From Bombella pollinis (lineage in GTDB: Bacteria > Pseudomonadota > Alphaproteobacteria > Acetobacterales > Acetobacteraceae): a DNA stretch of 64,000 nt. The DNA lies in the NCBI RefSeq assembly GCF_026385485.1, contig NZ_JANIDX010000007.1:1-64000 (forward strand), read 5' to 3'. The stretch's first letter is position 1. Each line of letters begins with the position of its first letter. Positions 35,318 through 45,152 of this stretch are shown here, piece by piece. The notes beneath the pieces were generated by a model, which saw only the letters and a list, made by a program, of their open reading frames with translations, did not search any database and was not told where the DNA came from. Both the position numbers and the translations under genes were made by a program.

Positions 35318-36493
35318 TTATTGGTTGCTTAGGGCGTGAGCTGCACGCCCGATGCGGGTGCAAGCCTCCGCGCAATCTGCTTCTGTGGCGATGAGGGGGG
35401 GGACGAGGCGCAATACATTATCGCCCGCCCCAATGGCGAGGAGCCCTTCTGCCATAACAGCCTCAAGCACCTCCCCTACAGGGATGCGGCACCGCAAACC
35501 CCGCATCAGCCCAATGCCGCGTACTTCCTCAAAAATGGAGGGATGGTCTGTAACACAAGCCTCGAGCATTTTTCCAAAGGCCGCGCCTGTTGTGCGGACA
35601 TGCTCTAGGAAGCCAGGGCGGAGGATTTCGCTGACGACAGCAAAGCCCGCTGCACAGGCCAGCGGGTTCCCCCCATAGGTTGTGCCATGCGTGCCGGGGG
35701 TGAGATGCTGGGCTAAATCTGCACGGGCTAAAACAGCCCCAAGGGGGAAGCCCCCGCCAATCCCTTTGGCAGAGGAGACGACATCTGGCGTAATGCCAGC
35801 ATGTTCAAAAGCAAAGAATGTACCGGTGCGGCCCATCCCACTTTGGACCTCATCAATCCCTAAATACAGCCCTTTTTCATCACAAAGAGCGCGTAAAGCG
35901 CGTAAGAACGCAGGCTCTGCAGCACGGATGCCACTTTCCCCTTGGACAGGCTCTATGAGGATGCCAGCGGTCTTGTCTGTGATTGCTGCGCGAACGGCCT
36001 CAATATCGTTAAAGGGGACATGGTCAAACCCTTCTACGGGGGAGCCGAAACCTTCCAAATAAGCGGGATTTCCCGTGGCGGAGATGGTCGCTAATGTCCG
36101 ACCATGGAAGGCATGATGAAAGCAGATAATCCGCGTGCGTTCAGGATGGCCGTTTTTATACTGTGCCCGGCGGATAAGCTTAATTAGCCCCTCATTCGCT
36201 TCTGCCCCAGAGTTACAAAAGAGAACGGAATCCGCAAAGCTATGGGCTACGAGCAGGTCCGCTAAGGCTTTTGCTTGCGGCACCTGATAGAGGTTGGAGA
36301 CATGGATGAGCTTCTTTGCTTGTGCGGTAATCGCTTCCACAAGGGCAGGATGGCTATGGCCGAGGGAGGAGACGGCAATCCCCGCCCCGAAATCAAGATA
36401 ACGTCGTCCATTTGTGCCTGTAAGCCAGAGGCCCTCGCCATGCTCAAAAGCAAGGTCGAAGCGTTTATAGTTCGGCATGATGGAGGCGATCAT
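35318..36493 (-). CDS. argD: Acetylornithine aminotransferase
   Basis: 391 aa class III PLP aminotransferase making acetylornithine. Visible: CNSGAEANEGLIKLIR (phosphate loop), IDEVQSGMGRTG, and the PLP lysine in SSAKGIGGGFPLGA. First gene of the argD-argF-hslO-x-lipoprotein transcript. The start may be the ATG at 36493 or the one 15 bp downstream (MPNYKRFDLAF), which is the more typical family N-terminus. Confidence 0.95.
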   Translation of the reverse strand: MIASIMPNYKRFDLAFEHGEGLWLTGTNGRRYLDFGAGIAVSSLGHSHPALVEAITAQAKKLIHVSNLYQVPQAKALADLLVAHSFADSVLFCNSGAEANEGLIKLIRRAQYKNGHPERTRIICFHHAFHGRTLATISATGNPAYLEGFGSPVEGFDHVPFNDIEAVRAAITDKTAGILIEPVQGESGIRAAEPAFLRALRALCDEKGLYLGIDEVQSGMGRTGTFFAFEHAGITPDVVSSAKGIGGGFPLGAVLARADLAQHLTPGTHGTTYGGNPLACAAGFAVVSEILRPGFLEHVRTTGAAFGKMLEACVTDHPSIFEEVRGIGLMRGLRCRIPVGEVLEAVMAEGLLAIGAGDNVLRLVPPLIATEADCAEACTRIGRAAHALSNQ

Positions 36494-36652
36494 GATGGAC
36501 GCGTTCCCGGTTTTGACAAAACAATGGCTATCCAGTCCCCGTTAATCCAACGGAAAACGCCCCTGTCTGAAGGAGCAGAGCAGGGGGGATAGGATGCTAT
36601 ACTGCGTGGAGAAAGAGCTGGCGTCAATTCCTCTATGCGGGAAAAGGGCTCT

Positions 36653-38335
36653 TTAAGCCGGTGTTCTGGCTATATTATCCGCTTCATGTTTCGGAAGACG
36701 TTGATAAATCAGGTTCCGGGCCAGCCAACAGCTAATGCGGAGTTGATGGATATGGCCGTGGCGGCGTTCAAAATGGAGTGTCCAATCACCGGGGGCGGTA
36801 TGGTCTAAAGCGCGCGGGCAGGGGAGAACCCATAAATCCGGGCCTAAATGTTCTAGCCGTTCCATCCGTCCAGTGCCTAAAAAGCCAGAGAAGCCTCCAT
36901 ATAATAAGCCCCCTTGGTTTGTAATGGTAATGCGGGCGTTATCAAGCTCCTCACAGTCATAAAGGCCGGTGAGATCCTCTAGGGAGGGTTGAGGCGTTGT
37001 GGGGTAGGGACGGAGGAGGGCGTGACGATTTTCCCCCGGGCGAATCATGAGGATATGCGCGCCTTCCGTTCTATTAGGCGGCGTTGTATGCATGGTTTTA
37101 TCGTGGATATGCCGCAGCGTGACAGACCCGTTCTCTGCAAGGTGGGGGTCAATCATATCCAGTGTTTCCGGCAGCATAAGGTAGCGGAGCTGCAATTTCC
37201 CCGGTTCTGCTGCGCTGATGCGGGCGGAGAGCCCTGTTTCCTCATCTAGCCAGAGGCCTTCTAACATATGGGGGGATGTAGGGCAGGAGCGTGCAGGGCT
37301 GGGGGTGGGTTTAGCGGCTTCGTCACCTAAGAAGGCATGAGCCAGATCCGCCGCGGCCTGTTGGGCTGGGGCCATATGATTGAAAAGCACAACCACGGAT
37401 AAACGCTGCTTAGCACAATGCAGCCGATTAGACCGCCAACCGCGTAAGGCTCCCCCGTGTGAGGTGATGTCGTAGCCTGCGATTTTACCATGCTGGAGGC
37501 CGTAGCTATAGGGGGCCTTATGGCCGTTATCAAACTGTACAATAGGGCAGAGACGGTTATAGAGGCCTTGAGGGTCATCACGCTGTTGGTCGATAAACTG
37601 CTCCCATGCGATTATATCTTCAAGAGAGGCTGCCATCCCGGCATCACCTGTCCAATAAATATGATTACGGGCAGGCCAATAGCCTCCCTCCTTTGTGCCT
37701 TCATAACCGGTTGTCCCGTCTGGGAGGGCGGTTGTCTCGGCGGCGAGGATGGCATGGTCCATGCCTACAGGCTTAAAGATATGCTCTTGGAGTAATGAGG
37801 CAAAGCTTAGCCCGCTTTCTTCCTCCATCGCTTCGGAAATGAGGCGGAAGTTCTGATTCACGTAGGAATAGGATGTCCCCGGTATAAAATGGAGCGAGCG
37901 CGTCCCCGCTATCACTCTCTCAGAATCGGCAGGGCTGAAATGCCCTTCAATCGCTGCACCATGGAGCATCGCTACAGCCCAATAATCGCGCAAGCCCGAT
38001 TGATTATGGGCTAAGTGGGCAATGCTTGGTGGGTCAGAGAGGAGATGGGGGAGGCGTTTACGAATATAAGGGGCGAGGATTTCGGGGTCGTTATAACGGG
38101 CGAGCATAGTCGCGCAGGTAAATTGTTTGGTGATGGAGCAAATACGAAACAAACTTGTTGGGGTGAAAGGGATTCGGCGTTCAAGTGACGCATAGCCCCA
38201 TGTCTGGCACGCAATAACCTTCCCTTCATGGAGGACCGCCACGGCCCCACCCGGACCGGGATAACGGTGCTGAATAGCGGTAATAGCCTTCTTTATACGT
38301 TCAGAGCGGGAGATGTGGGGATGAGGAGCAGACAT
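36653..38335 (-). CDS. Serine hydrolase of family S12, D-aminopeptidase-like
   Basis: 560 aa penicillin-recognising enzyme. The beta-lactamase-type catalytic motifs are Ser67-x-x-Lys70 (SITK), Tyr158-x-Asn160 (YVN) and His293-Gly-Gly. The spacing and the roughly 200-residue C-terminal beta-rich part fit D-aminopeptidase (DAP), which removes N-terminal D-residues from peptides, better than a simple beta-lactamase or esterase. No signal peptide is evident, so cytosolic. Divergent from recX; sole gene in its unit. Confidence 0.82.
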   Translation of the reverse strand: MSAPHPHISRSERIKKAITAIQHRYPGPGGAVAVLHEGKVIACQTWGYASLERRIPFTPTSLFRICSITKQFTCATMLARYNDPEILAPYIRKRLPHLLSDPPSIAHLAHNQSGLRDYWAVAMLHGAAIEGHFSPADSERVIAGTRSLHFIPGTSYSYVNQNFRLISEAMEEESGLSFASLLQEHIFKPVGMDHAILAAETTALPDGTTGYEGTKEGGYWPARNHIYWTGDAGMAASLEDIIAWEQFIDQQRDDPQGLYNRLCPIVQFDNGHKAPYSYGLQHGKIAGYDITSHGGALRGWRSNRLHCAKQRLSVVVLFNHMAPAQQAAADLAHAFLGDEAAKPTPSPARSCPTSPHMLEGLWLDEETGLSARISAAEPGKLQLRYLMLPETLDMIDPHLAENGSVTLRHIHDKTMHTTPPNRTEGAHILMIRPGENRHALLRPYPTTPQPSLEDLTGLYDCEELDNARITITNQGGLLYGGFSGFLGTGRMERLEHLGPDLWVLPCPRALDHTAPGDWTLHFERRHGHIHQLRISCWLARNLIYQRLPKHEADNIARTPA

Positions 38336-38425
38336 AAATGTCCCTTCACGAACGGGGCTAGGGGCAGGCGGTGATTAAGCAGGGAGTTTGGACGTTTAGA
38401 GCAAGACAGGCTATAGGCTGAAAGC

Positions 38426-39031
38426 ATGTCTGACCTTCCACCAGCACCGGACTATCAAAAACTACGCGAGGCGGCTTTGGCACATCTGGCCCGCTTTGCC
38501 ACCACGCGGCAAAGTTTGCGGCAGATGTTGCAACGGCGTGTAAAACGTTGGGGCATACGGGCTTTACGGGCCGGTATGTTCGCCGAAGATATCACTATCA
38601 AGGAGCAAGACTGCCAACCGTGGATTGAGCAGATTATAGAAGATATGCAACGGCTAGGCGCGGTGGATGATGCTGTATTTTCGCGTTCAAAAGCGCGTTA
38701 TCTGGCGCGGTCGGGTCGGTCACGCCGGGGCGTACAAGCGCAGCTTCAAGCGAAAGGGGTGGAGCGAGAGACCATTCAACAGGCATTGGATGAAAGTTTG
38801 GGTGAGGTTGGGGATGAGCAGGCCCGTCAGGCAGAATTAACAGCGGCTCTTATTTTGGCCCGTAAGCGTGCTATCGGGCCGTTTCAACGGCCTGATAGGC
38901 CGGAGAAGGAACGGCTTAAACTCCTAGCCATTTTTGCGCGTAATGGATTTTCACATGATATTGCTGAAGCCGCTTTGACGATGGAGCGCGAGGAGGCTGA
39001 GGATATGATTATCGCATTCCGGTCCTTATAA
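38426..39031 (+). CDS. recX: RecA regulator RecX
   Basis: 201 aa. RecX binds RecA filaments and limits their growth. The family has three tandem three-helix repeats; the signature DDAVFSRSKARYLARSGRSRRGVQAQLQAKGV is present, and the acidic C-terminal helical repeat follows. recA is not in the window. It precedes the CHAP-domain gene by 26 bp. Confidence 0.9.
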   Translation: MSDLPPAPDYQKLREAALAHLARFATTRQSLRQMLQRRVKRWGIRALRAGMFAEDITIKEQDCQPWIEQIIEDMQRLGAVDDAVFSRSKARYLARSGRSRRGVQAQLQAKGVERETIQQALDESLGEVGDEQARQAELTAALILARKRAIGPFQRPDRPEKERLKLLAIFARNGFSHDIAEAALTMEREEAEDMIIAFRSL

Positions 39032-39057
39032 ATCGGCCTTGAGGGAGGGGGAGTATC

Positions 39058-39534
39058 ATGGTGATGCGTGGGATAACATGGCGGGTTATGGCTCTTTTTG
39101 CCGTGTCGTTATGTCTCGCCCTTGGGGCCTGTAGCAGTTCCTCGGTGGGCTCTTATCATGGCCCGGTACAATGCGCACCTTATGCACGGCAGGTGAGTGC
39201 AATCAAATTGCGTGGTCGGGCGGCAGCATGGTGGTGGGAGGCTCGTGGCCATTATCCGCGTAGCCATAAGCCTGCGGTGGGGAGCGTGTTGGTTTTTAAG
39301 GCAAGTAAGCGCATCCCGAATGGTCATGTGTCTGTCGTGCGGCGTATCCGTACGCAGCGGCAAATTGAGGTTGACCATGCCAACTGGGTTGGCGGGCGGA
39401 TAGAGCGTCATGCGCTAGTAGAGGATGTTTCCGCACGGGGGGATTGGTCGCTTGTGCGTGTATGGTGGGCCCCCTCCGGGCAGATGGGGCGTGAGCGTTA
39501 CCCAACCTATGGCTTTATTTTACCAATGCGTTAG
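39058..39534 (+). CDS. CHAP-domain lipoprotein, putative peptidoglycan amidase/endopeptidase
   Basis: 158 aa. The lipobox LALGACSSS gives a lipidated Cys25. The mature part is a CHAP (NlpC/P60-like) domain with the catalytic Cys in QCAPYAR, a GSVLVF segment, the His in NGHVSVV, and VDHANW. It likely cleaves peptidoglycan from the outer or inner membrane. A strong purine tract (GAGGGAGGGGGAG) precedes the ATG; a second ATG lies 6 bp downstream. Confidence 0.85.
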   Translation: MVMRGITWRVMALFAVSLCLALGACSSSSVGSYHGPVQCAPYARQVSAIKLRGRAAAWWWEARGHYPRSHKPAVGSVLVFKASKRIPNGHVSVVRRIRTQRQIEVDHANWVGGRIERHALVEDVSARGDWSLVRVWWAPSGQMGRERYPTYGFILPMR

Positions 39535-39642
39535 GATGGCTTGCGTCATTATTGAGGTGTTTCATGTATGGGGAGGGGTTGCACAATCGTGCTGGCCCTG
39601 CCACATGGAGAAGGCCTTAATGTTATAAGGGAGTTTGGTCCT

Positions 39643-39945
39643 ATGGGCAGCATGAGTCCGATTCACTGGGTAATCCTTGCCGTTATAGTTTTGGTACTAT
39701 TTGGAGGTGGGGGTAAAATTAGCAGCTTGATGGGGGACTTTGCCAAAGGGATTAAATCCTTCAAAAAAGGTATGGCAGAGGATGATAAAGAAGGGGCCTC
39801 TCCCGCTCAGACGGAGGAGCGTCTTGCCCCACCAGCGCAGGCCCCGCAGGCCGGTCAGCCGAATGTTCCTCCTCAAGGCCAGCCTACACAACATGCTGAT
39901 GTCCGCATGGCTGATGATGAACCTCAGCACCCTCCGCGCTCCTAA
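39643..39945 (+). CDS. tatA: Twin-arginine translocase subunit TatA
   Basis: 100 aa from ATG 39643 (RBS AAGGGAG); an upstream extension to 39568 would bury the N-terminal anchor. TatA hallmarks: the short N-terminal transmembrane helix (IHWVILAVIVLVLFGGGGKI), the hinge Phe-Gly, and an amphipathic helix LMGDFAKGIKSFKKGM, followed by a Gln/Pro-rich tail. It forms the Tat pore; the Tat-dependent dehydrogenase small subunit in this window is a likely client. tatB and tatC are not adjacent. Confidence 0.93.
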   Translation: MGSMSPIHWVILAVIVLVLFGGGGKISSLMGDFAKGIKSFKKGMAEDDKEGASPAQTEERLAPPAQAPQAGQPNVPPQGQPTQHADVRMADDEPQHPPRS

Positions 39946-39976
39946 GCTGTGGCGTTGATACGGCGGTAAAGCTGTT

Positions 39977-40906
39977 ATGATTTTCTGTACAAATTGGCAG
40001 GCTGTGCCGCCCTCCTGTTGGGGGGCGGCTATTGCCCTTGGTAATTTTGATGGTGTGCATCGGGGGCATGTCCATCTTGTGCAGAGCGTAAAAATGGCCC
40101 GCCCCGGCTGCCGCTTAGGGGTTTTGACCTTCGAGCCACATCCGCGCACTCTGTTTCGCCCGCAAGACCCGTCTTTTCGGTTGATGAGCCCGGAGATGCG
40201 TGCTCAGGCGTTGGAGGAGCAAGGCGTAAGTTGTGTTGTGCAGGCTCGTTTTGATGAGGCTTTCTCTCATATAGGGGCGGAGGCCTTCGTGCGCGATGTG
40301 TTGATTGGCGGGTTGCATGTGGCCCATGTGGCCTGTGGAGCGGATTTTGCGTTTGGCCATAGGCGGGAAGGCGATGTGGCCTTATTGGAGGCCTTGCTGG
40401 TTGCCCATGGGGTAGGTGTGAGCATCGTCCCGCCTCTTGCTGATGTTGCTGGGCCGATTTCCTCTAGTCGGATTCGCCGTTTATTGCAGGAAGGCTATCC
40501 TGAAAAAGCAGCAGAATTATTAGGCCGTTATTGGGCTATTACGGGGGAGGTTGTGAAAGGGGACCAGCGCGGGCGCGAGCTTGGCTTCCCAACAGCTAAC
40601 ATCGCACTTGGTGAGCATATCGAGCCTGCACGGGGTGTTTATGCGGTGCGTGTTCATTTACCTGATGAGCGTCTTGTGCCCGGCGTGGCGAATATTGGCC
40701 GCCGTCCCACAATTAATGATGGGCAGGAAAGTCGCTTAGAGGCGCATCTTTTCGATTTTGATGAGGATCTATACGGCCAGATACTAAAAGTAGAGCTTGT
40801 TGCCCTTTTGCGGGAGGAAAAACGCTTTGCTTCCTTGGATGATTTAAAAGCCCATATCGCTCTTGATGCTGCCCAAGCGCGGGAGGTTCTTGCCACAAGG
40901 GCTTGA
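39977..40906 (+). CDS. ribF: Bifunctional riboflavin kinase/FAD synthetase
   Basis: 309 aa. The N-terminal nucleotidylyl-transferase domain has GNFDGVHRGH, and the ISSSRIR motif lies near residue 160. The C-terminal flavokinase domain has GFPTANI and the ending typical of RibF. It makes FMN and FAD, needed here for the FAD sugar dehydrogenase, Dld, and ThyX. It starts the conserved ribF-ileS-lspA cluster. Confidence 0.95.
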   Translation: MIFCTNWQAVPPSCWGAAIALGNFDGVHRGHVHLVQSVKMARPGCRLGVLTFEPHPRTLFRPQDPSFRLMSPEMRAQALEEQGVSCVVQARFDEAFSHIGAEAFVRDVLIGGLHVAHVACGADFAFGHRREGDVALLEALLVAHGVGVSIVPPLADVAGPISSSRIRRLLQEGYPEKAAELLGRYWAITGEVVKGDQRGRELGFPTANIALGEHIEPARGVYAVRVHLPDERLVPGVANIGRRPTINDGQESRLEAHLFDFDEDLYGQILKVELVALLREEKRFASLDDLKAHIALDAAQAREVLATRA

Positions 40907-40973
40907 CCAAAGAGGCGGCATCTCTCCATAAATAGGGGTATTTTCTTAGCTATTAAGCGGGCGCGCCTATTCC

Positions 40974-43943
40974 ATGTCTGAGTCTGTCGAGAAGACCGAT
41001 ACCCTGTTTCGTGAACAACAAGACCGTTATCGCGGTACGGTGTTCCTTCCCAAAACTTCTTTTCCTATGCGGGGGAATCTCCCCAAGCGGGAGCCAGAGA
41101 TTTTGGCGCAATGGGCCGAGACTGGGCTAGATGAGCAGATTCGCGAGGCAGGACGTAAGGCGGAGCGTATCTTCACCCTTCATGATGGCCCGCCTTATGC
41201 GAATGGGCATATCCATATCGGCCATGCGCTTAATAAGGTGATGAAGGATGTCATCAACCGGGCGCATCGGATGGATGGGGCGGAGGTCCGCTATATGCCG
41301 GGGTGGGATTGCCACGGCCTGCCGATTGAATGGAAAGTTGAGGAAGAATATCGCAAAAAAGGCAAGGATAAGGACGCTGTGCCTGTCCTCCAATTCCGTG
41401 CGGAATGTCGTGAGTATGCGGCAAAATGGGTCGAGGCCCAGCGGGAGGATTTTAAGCGGTTAGGCATTCAGGCAGAGTGGGATCATCGCTATGTGACGAT
41501 GGATTTCTCCTCCGAGGCCCAGATTGTAGAAGAAATTGGCAAGTTTTTGCTCAATGGGCGGCTTTATCGTGGGTTACGCCCTGTAATGTGGAGCCCTGTA
41601 GAAAAGACAGCCCTTGCCGAAGCGGAGGTCGAGTATCACGATATCACCTCCACAACGCTTTTTGTGGCTTTCCCGAATGTGAAGGACCCGACAGAGGGCC
41701 ATAAGCTAGAGGGTGTCTCCGCAGTTATCTGGACGACAACGCCATGGACCATCCCCGTCAATCGTGCCCTCGCGGCAGGGCCGGAGATTCTCTATAGCGT
41801 CATTCAGGTTACCAGCGTGAAGGAGGGCAGCCTCGTGCCTGTGGGGGCCAAGCTGCTCATCGCTGAAGATCGTCTTACAGCTTTTGCGGAGGAAGCGGGC
41901 CTTAACGCCTATAATGTGCTGCATAGCTTGCCCGGCCAAGCCCTAGAGGGGGCTGTGTTTGCGCACCCTTTGCGGGGGCGTGGGTTTGATTATGACGTGC
42001 CGCTCTTGCTGGGAGAGTTTGTCACGACTGATGCCGGTACAGGGTTAGTTCATATGGCCCCGGCCCATGGTCATGATGACTTTATGCTCTGTCGCGCTCA
42101 TGGGGTGGAAGTCACGGAGGAGGTCCGTGATAACGGCACTTATGTGGAGTGGATGCCAGAGCTTGGCGGTGTGCATGTCTTTAAGGCTACGCAGCCTGTA
42201 TGCAGCTTGCTGACCGAGGTACGCGAGGTTGCGCAGAAGGCAGGTCGGCCCGCTTGTGGCTTGATGGCCCAGGCAGAGATTATCCACTCTTATCCTCATT
42301 CTTGGCGGTCTAAAAAGCCGGTGATTTTCCGGGCAACGCCGCAATGGTTCATCGCGATGGAGCCGCGTGAGGGTGATGAGGGCGGCCCCGGCCTGCGGGA
42401 GAAAGCTCTTAATGCGTTGGAGGATATTACCTTCGTTCCTGCAAGCGCGCGCCGCCGCTTAACCAGCATGATTGAGCAACGGCCCGATTGGTGTATTTCT
42501 CGCCAACGCTCTTGGGGCGTGCCGATTGCCGTATTTGTGGAGAAGCGCACCGGTGAGGTGCTGCGTGATGCGGAGGTCATGGCCCGCGTGGTGCAAAGCT
42601 TCCAAGAGCGTGGGGCAGATGCATGGTACGATACGGACCCTGCCATTTATCTTGGTGAAGGCCGCAACCCGGACGATTATGACCAAGTCTTTGATATTGT
42701 CGATGTCTGGTTTGAGAGTGGATGCAGCCATCGCTTTGTTCTGCATCAGGAAGGGGTGAATTACCCTGCTGATTTGTATTTGGAGGGCTCAGACCAGCAT
42801 CGCGGTTGGTTCCAATCCTCTTTGTTGGAGAGTGTTGGGGCAGAAGGTGAGGCCTCCTATAAGGCGGTTGTGACCAATGGCTTTGTGCTGGATGGCCAAG
42901 GGCGGAAAATGTCCAAATCCCTCGGCAATACAATCGGGCCAAAGGATGTTACAGAGACCCTAGGGGCGGATGTATTGCGCCTATGGGTGTTGAACTCCGA
43001 TACAAATGAGGACCTCCGCATCAGTAAGGAGATTCTCAAACAACAAGGCGAGCTGTATCGCCGCGTGCGTAATACGCTGCGTTGGTTGCTTGGCGCGCTT
43101 GAGGGGTTTGAGGCAGAGGAAGCTATCCCGCTTGGGTGGGAGGATGTTTCTGCCCCAGCTGATAAGGTGTTGCATAAGCTGTTCCCAGAGGATGCCGCGC
43201 GCGCATTACGCTATAAAACGACCGAGAAAGCGCGTAAGGCCCTGCCGCTTTTGGAGCAATATATCCTCCATCGCCTTTACGAGCTGTATCAGCGTATTCA
43301 AGAAGCGGTGCAGACTCATCAATGGAATGGCGTTTACCCGCTGCTGCATAATTTCTGCAATAATGAGCTTTCAGCCTTTTATTTCGACATCCGCAAAGAT
43401 TGCCTCTATTGCGACCCGAAGGATTCGCCTAAACGCCGTGCAGCACGCACCGTGCTGGATATTCTCCATCGTGCTTTAACGACATGGCTTGCCCCGGCTT
43501 TGGTCTTTACGGCAGAAGAATCATGGCAGGCGCGTTTTGGGACGGAAAGCAGCGTACATGCAGAGCGTTTCTTCGTGCCTGAAGATGGCTGGCATAACCC
43601 GGTTTTAATCGAACATTGGGAGCTGGTACGTCAGGTACGTCGTCGGGTGAATACAGCGTTAGAGGCTGCACGGCGGGAAGGGCTTATTGGCTCCTCGCTG
43701 GAAGCACAAGTGATCCTTTCTCTCACGCCGGAGGAGCAAGCGGCTTCGGAGGGTGTGGATTGGGCGACGCTGTGCTTGGCTTCGGAAGTGCATCTACAAG
43801 AGGGTAGTGATGCAGACCCCGTACAGGTGCGCCGTGCAGATGGGCAGAAATGCGCGCGCTGTTGGCGTGTCCTACCTGATGTGGGGCAGAATGAGGAACA
43901 TACGCATCTCTGCTTGCGCTGTGTGGAGGCGGTAAGCGCATGA
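40974..43943 (+). CDS. ileS: Isoleucyl-tRNA synthetase
   Basis: 989 aa class I synthetase. HIGH signature in PPYANGHIHIGHALNK, KMSKSLGN for ATP binding, the CP1 editing domain between them, and a C-terminal zinc-finger ending CARCWRV...CLRC. The length is normal for the bacterial type. The stop overlaps the lspA ATG at 43940 by ATGA. Confidence 0.98.
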   Translation: MSESVEKTDTLFREQQDRYRGTVFLPKTSFPMRGNLPKREPEILAQWAETGLDEQIREAGRKAERIFTLHDGPPYANGHIHIGHALNKVMKDVINRAHRMDGAEVRYMPGWDCHGLPIEWKVEEEYRKKGKDKDAVPVLQFRAECREYAAKWVEAQREDFKRLGIQAEWDHRYVTMDFSSEAQIVEEIGKFLLNGRLYRGLRPVMWSPVEKTALAEAEVEYHDITSTTLFVAFPNVKDPTEGHKLEGVSAVIWTTTPWTIPVNRALAAGPEILYSVIQVTSVKEGSLVPVGAKLLIAEDRLTAFAEEAGLNAYNVLHSLPGQALEGAVFAHPLRGRGFDYDVPLLLGEFVTTDAGTGLVHMAPAHGHDDFMLCRAHGVEVTEEVRDNGTYVEWMPELGGVHVFKATQPVCSLLTEVREVAQKAGRPACGLMAQAEIIHSYPHSWRSKKPVIFRATPQWFIAMEPREGDEGGPGLREKALNALEDITFVPASARRRLTSMIEQRPDWCISRQRSWGVPIAVFVEKRTGEVLRDAEVMARVVQSFQERGADAWYDTDPAIYLGEGRNPDDYDQVFDIVDVWFESGCSHRFVLHQEGVNYPADLYLEGSDQHRGWFQSSLLESVGAEGEASYKAVVTNGFVLDGQGRKMSKSLGNTIGPKDVTETLGADVLRLWVLNSDTNEDLRISKEILKQQGELYRRVRNTLRWLLGALEGFEAEEAIPLGWEDVSAPADKVLHKLFPEDAARALRYKTTEKARKALPLLEQYILHRLYELYQRIQEAVQTHQWNGVYPLLHNFCNNELSAFYFDIRKDCLYCDPKDSPKRRAARTVLDILHRALTTWLAPALVFTAEESWQARFGTESSVHAERFFVPEDGWHNPVLIEHWELVRQVRRRVNTALEAARREGLIGSSLEAQVILSLTPEEQAASEGVDWATLCLASEVHLQEGSDADPVQVRRADGQKCARCWRVLPDVGQNEEHTHLCLRCVEAVSA

Positions 43944-44485
43944 TGTCCCCAACCGGGCCGGAGCCTCAGAGTGAGGCGAAGGCTTCCTCGCCTGTGACGT
44001 CTCAATCTACGCCGCGTTGGCGGCGTGTTGGGGTGGTGGTCGCTTTACTCGTCTTATTGGTGGATCAAATCAGTAAGGCATGGATTTTACAGGGATTAGA
44101 CCTCCCTGCAAAACGGAGTGTTGTGATCTTCCCGTGGCTTAATTTTACGATGGTGTGGAACCACGCTGTGACCTTCGGCATGTTTGGAGGGCATGGGCGA
44201 TGGGTGTTTATCATCATTTCGGCTTTAGCTGTACTGGGGCTGTTATGTGTGCTGGCACGTTCGCGCCGCCGGTTGGTAAGTGTTGCCTGTGGTGGGATTA
44301 TTGGCGGGGCGATTGGGAATGTGATTGACCGCCTACGTTACGGGGCTGTGGTGGATTTTCTCCATTTCCATATTGGGCAATGGTCTTGGTACGTTTTTAA
44401 TATTGCAGATTCGGCCATTGTGTGTGGTGTTGGGCTGTGGCTGCTTGATTCTTTCTTGGTAGAGAGGCGGTCACATCATGGATAA
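43940..44485 (+). CDS. lspA: Lipoprotein signal peptidase
   Basis: 181 aa with four transmembrane helices. The catalytic aspartates are in VIDRLRYGAVVDF and FNIADSAI. It cleaves prolipoproteins after diacylglyceryl transfer; many lipoproteins of this window (NodT, CHAP, hypothetical) are clients. A roughly 30-residue Ser/Pro-rich N-terminus precedes the first helix. ATGA overlap with ileS. Confidence 0.95.
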   Translation: MMSPTGPEPQSEAKASSPVTSQSTPRWRRVGVVVALLVLLVDQISKAWILQGLDLPAKRSVVIFPWLNFTMVWNHAVTFGMFGGHGRWVFIIISALAVLGLLCVLARSRRRLVSVACGGIIGGAIGNVIDRLRYGAVVDFLHFHIGQWSWYVFNIADSAIVCGVGLWLLDSFLVERRSHHG

Positions 44486-44567
44486 AATGACAAGCGGCTT
44501 GCTCATTAAGGGTAGGACGGCTATAGGATTGAGCTATCTTCTTGTCAGTGCAATGCGGGAACCTGTC

Positions 44568-45104
44568 ATGCGGCGTTTTGCTCCTTCAATTATGCGTTAT
44601 GGGGTTCGGTTGGGGATTACGGCCTCGGTCGGGCTTGCGCTGGCGGGCTGTTCTGGTAGCGATGTTGCGCGCGGCTTTGGCCTGAAGCGTAGTTTGCCGG
44701 ATGAATATGTGGTCACAACGCGTGCGCCCCTCTCCATGCCCCCATCGGAGAAACTGGCTCTACCGGGTTCTGCCAGTGCGAACCGTCCCGATGAAAGCCC
44801 GCGTATGCAAGCTCTTGAGACGCTGGATCCTGATGCGGCCTTGCATCCTAATGCTGGGGCGGATAGTGCAGGCCAAGAAGCCCTTGTAAAGAATGCGGCT
44901 ACTGCCTCACATGCACCGACTAATGCCGAGCTAGGTGATGCTGATGCAGGCTTTGTGGATAGTCTGCTCTTCTGGCGCGGGGGCCGTGCGGGGAGTGTGG
45001 TTGATGGTGAGGCCGAAAATCGCCGCATCCAAAAGGCAGAGGCTTTAGGGCAGAGCTTTACAGAAGGCGCTACGCCTACTTTAAAGAAAAGCGGTAAGAA
45101 GTAA
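44568..45104 (+). CDS. DUF3035 lipoprotein
   Basis: 178 aa from ATG 44568 (GCGGGA before it), which places the lipobox (LALAGCSG) about 27 residues from the start; the frame is open upstream to 44478, inside lspA, but that would give a 58-residue leader. The conserved DUF3035 core PDEYVVTTRAPLSMPPSEKLALP follows. Its place behind lspA is the usual alphaproteobacterial order. Function unknown; an envelope lipoprotein is inferred. Confidence 0.85.
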   Translation: MRRFAPSIMRYGVRLGITASVGLALAGCSGSDVARGFGLKRSLPDEYVVTTRAPLSMPPSEKLALPGSASANRPDESPRMQALETLDPDAALHPNAGADSAGQEALVKNAATASHAPTNAELGDADAGFVDSLLFWRGGRAGSVVDGEAENRRIQKAEALGQSFTEGATPTLKKSGKK

Positions 45105-45152
45105 GGAGGTTTGCCCTCCTCTCTTACGAGGCCTTCTTACGGGGAAGGGTAT

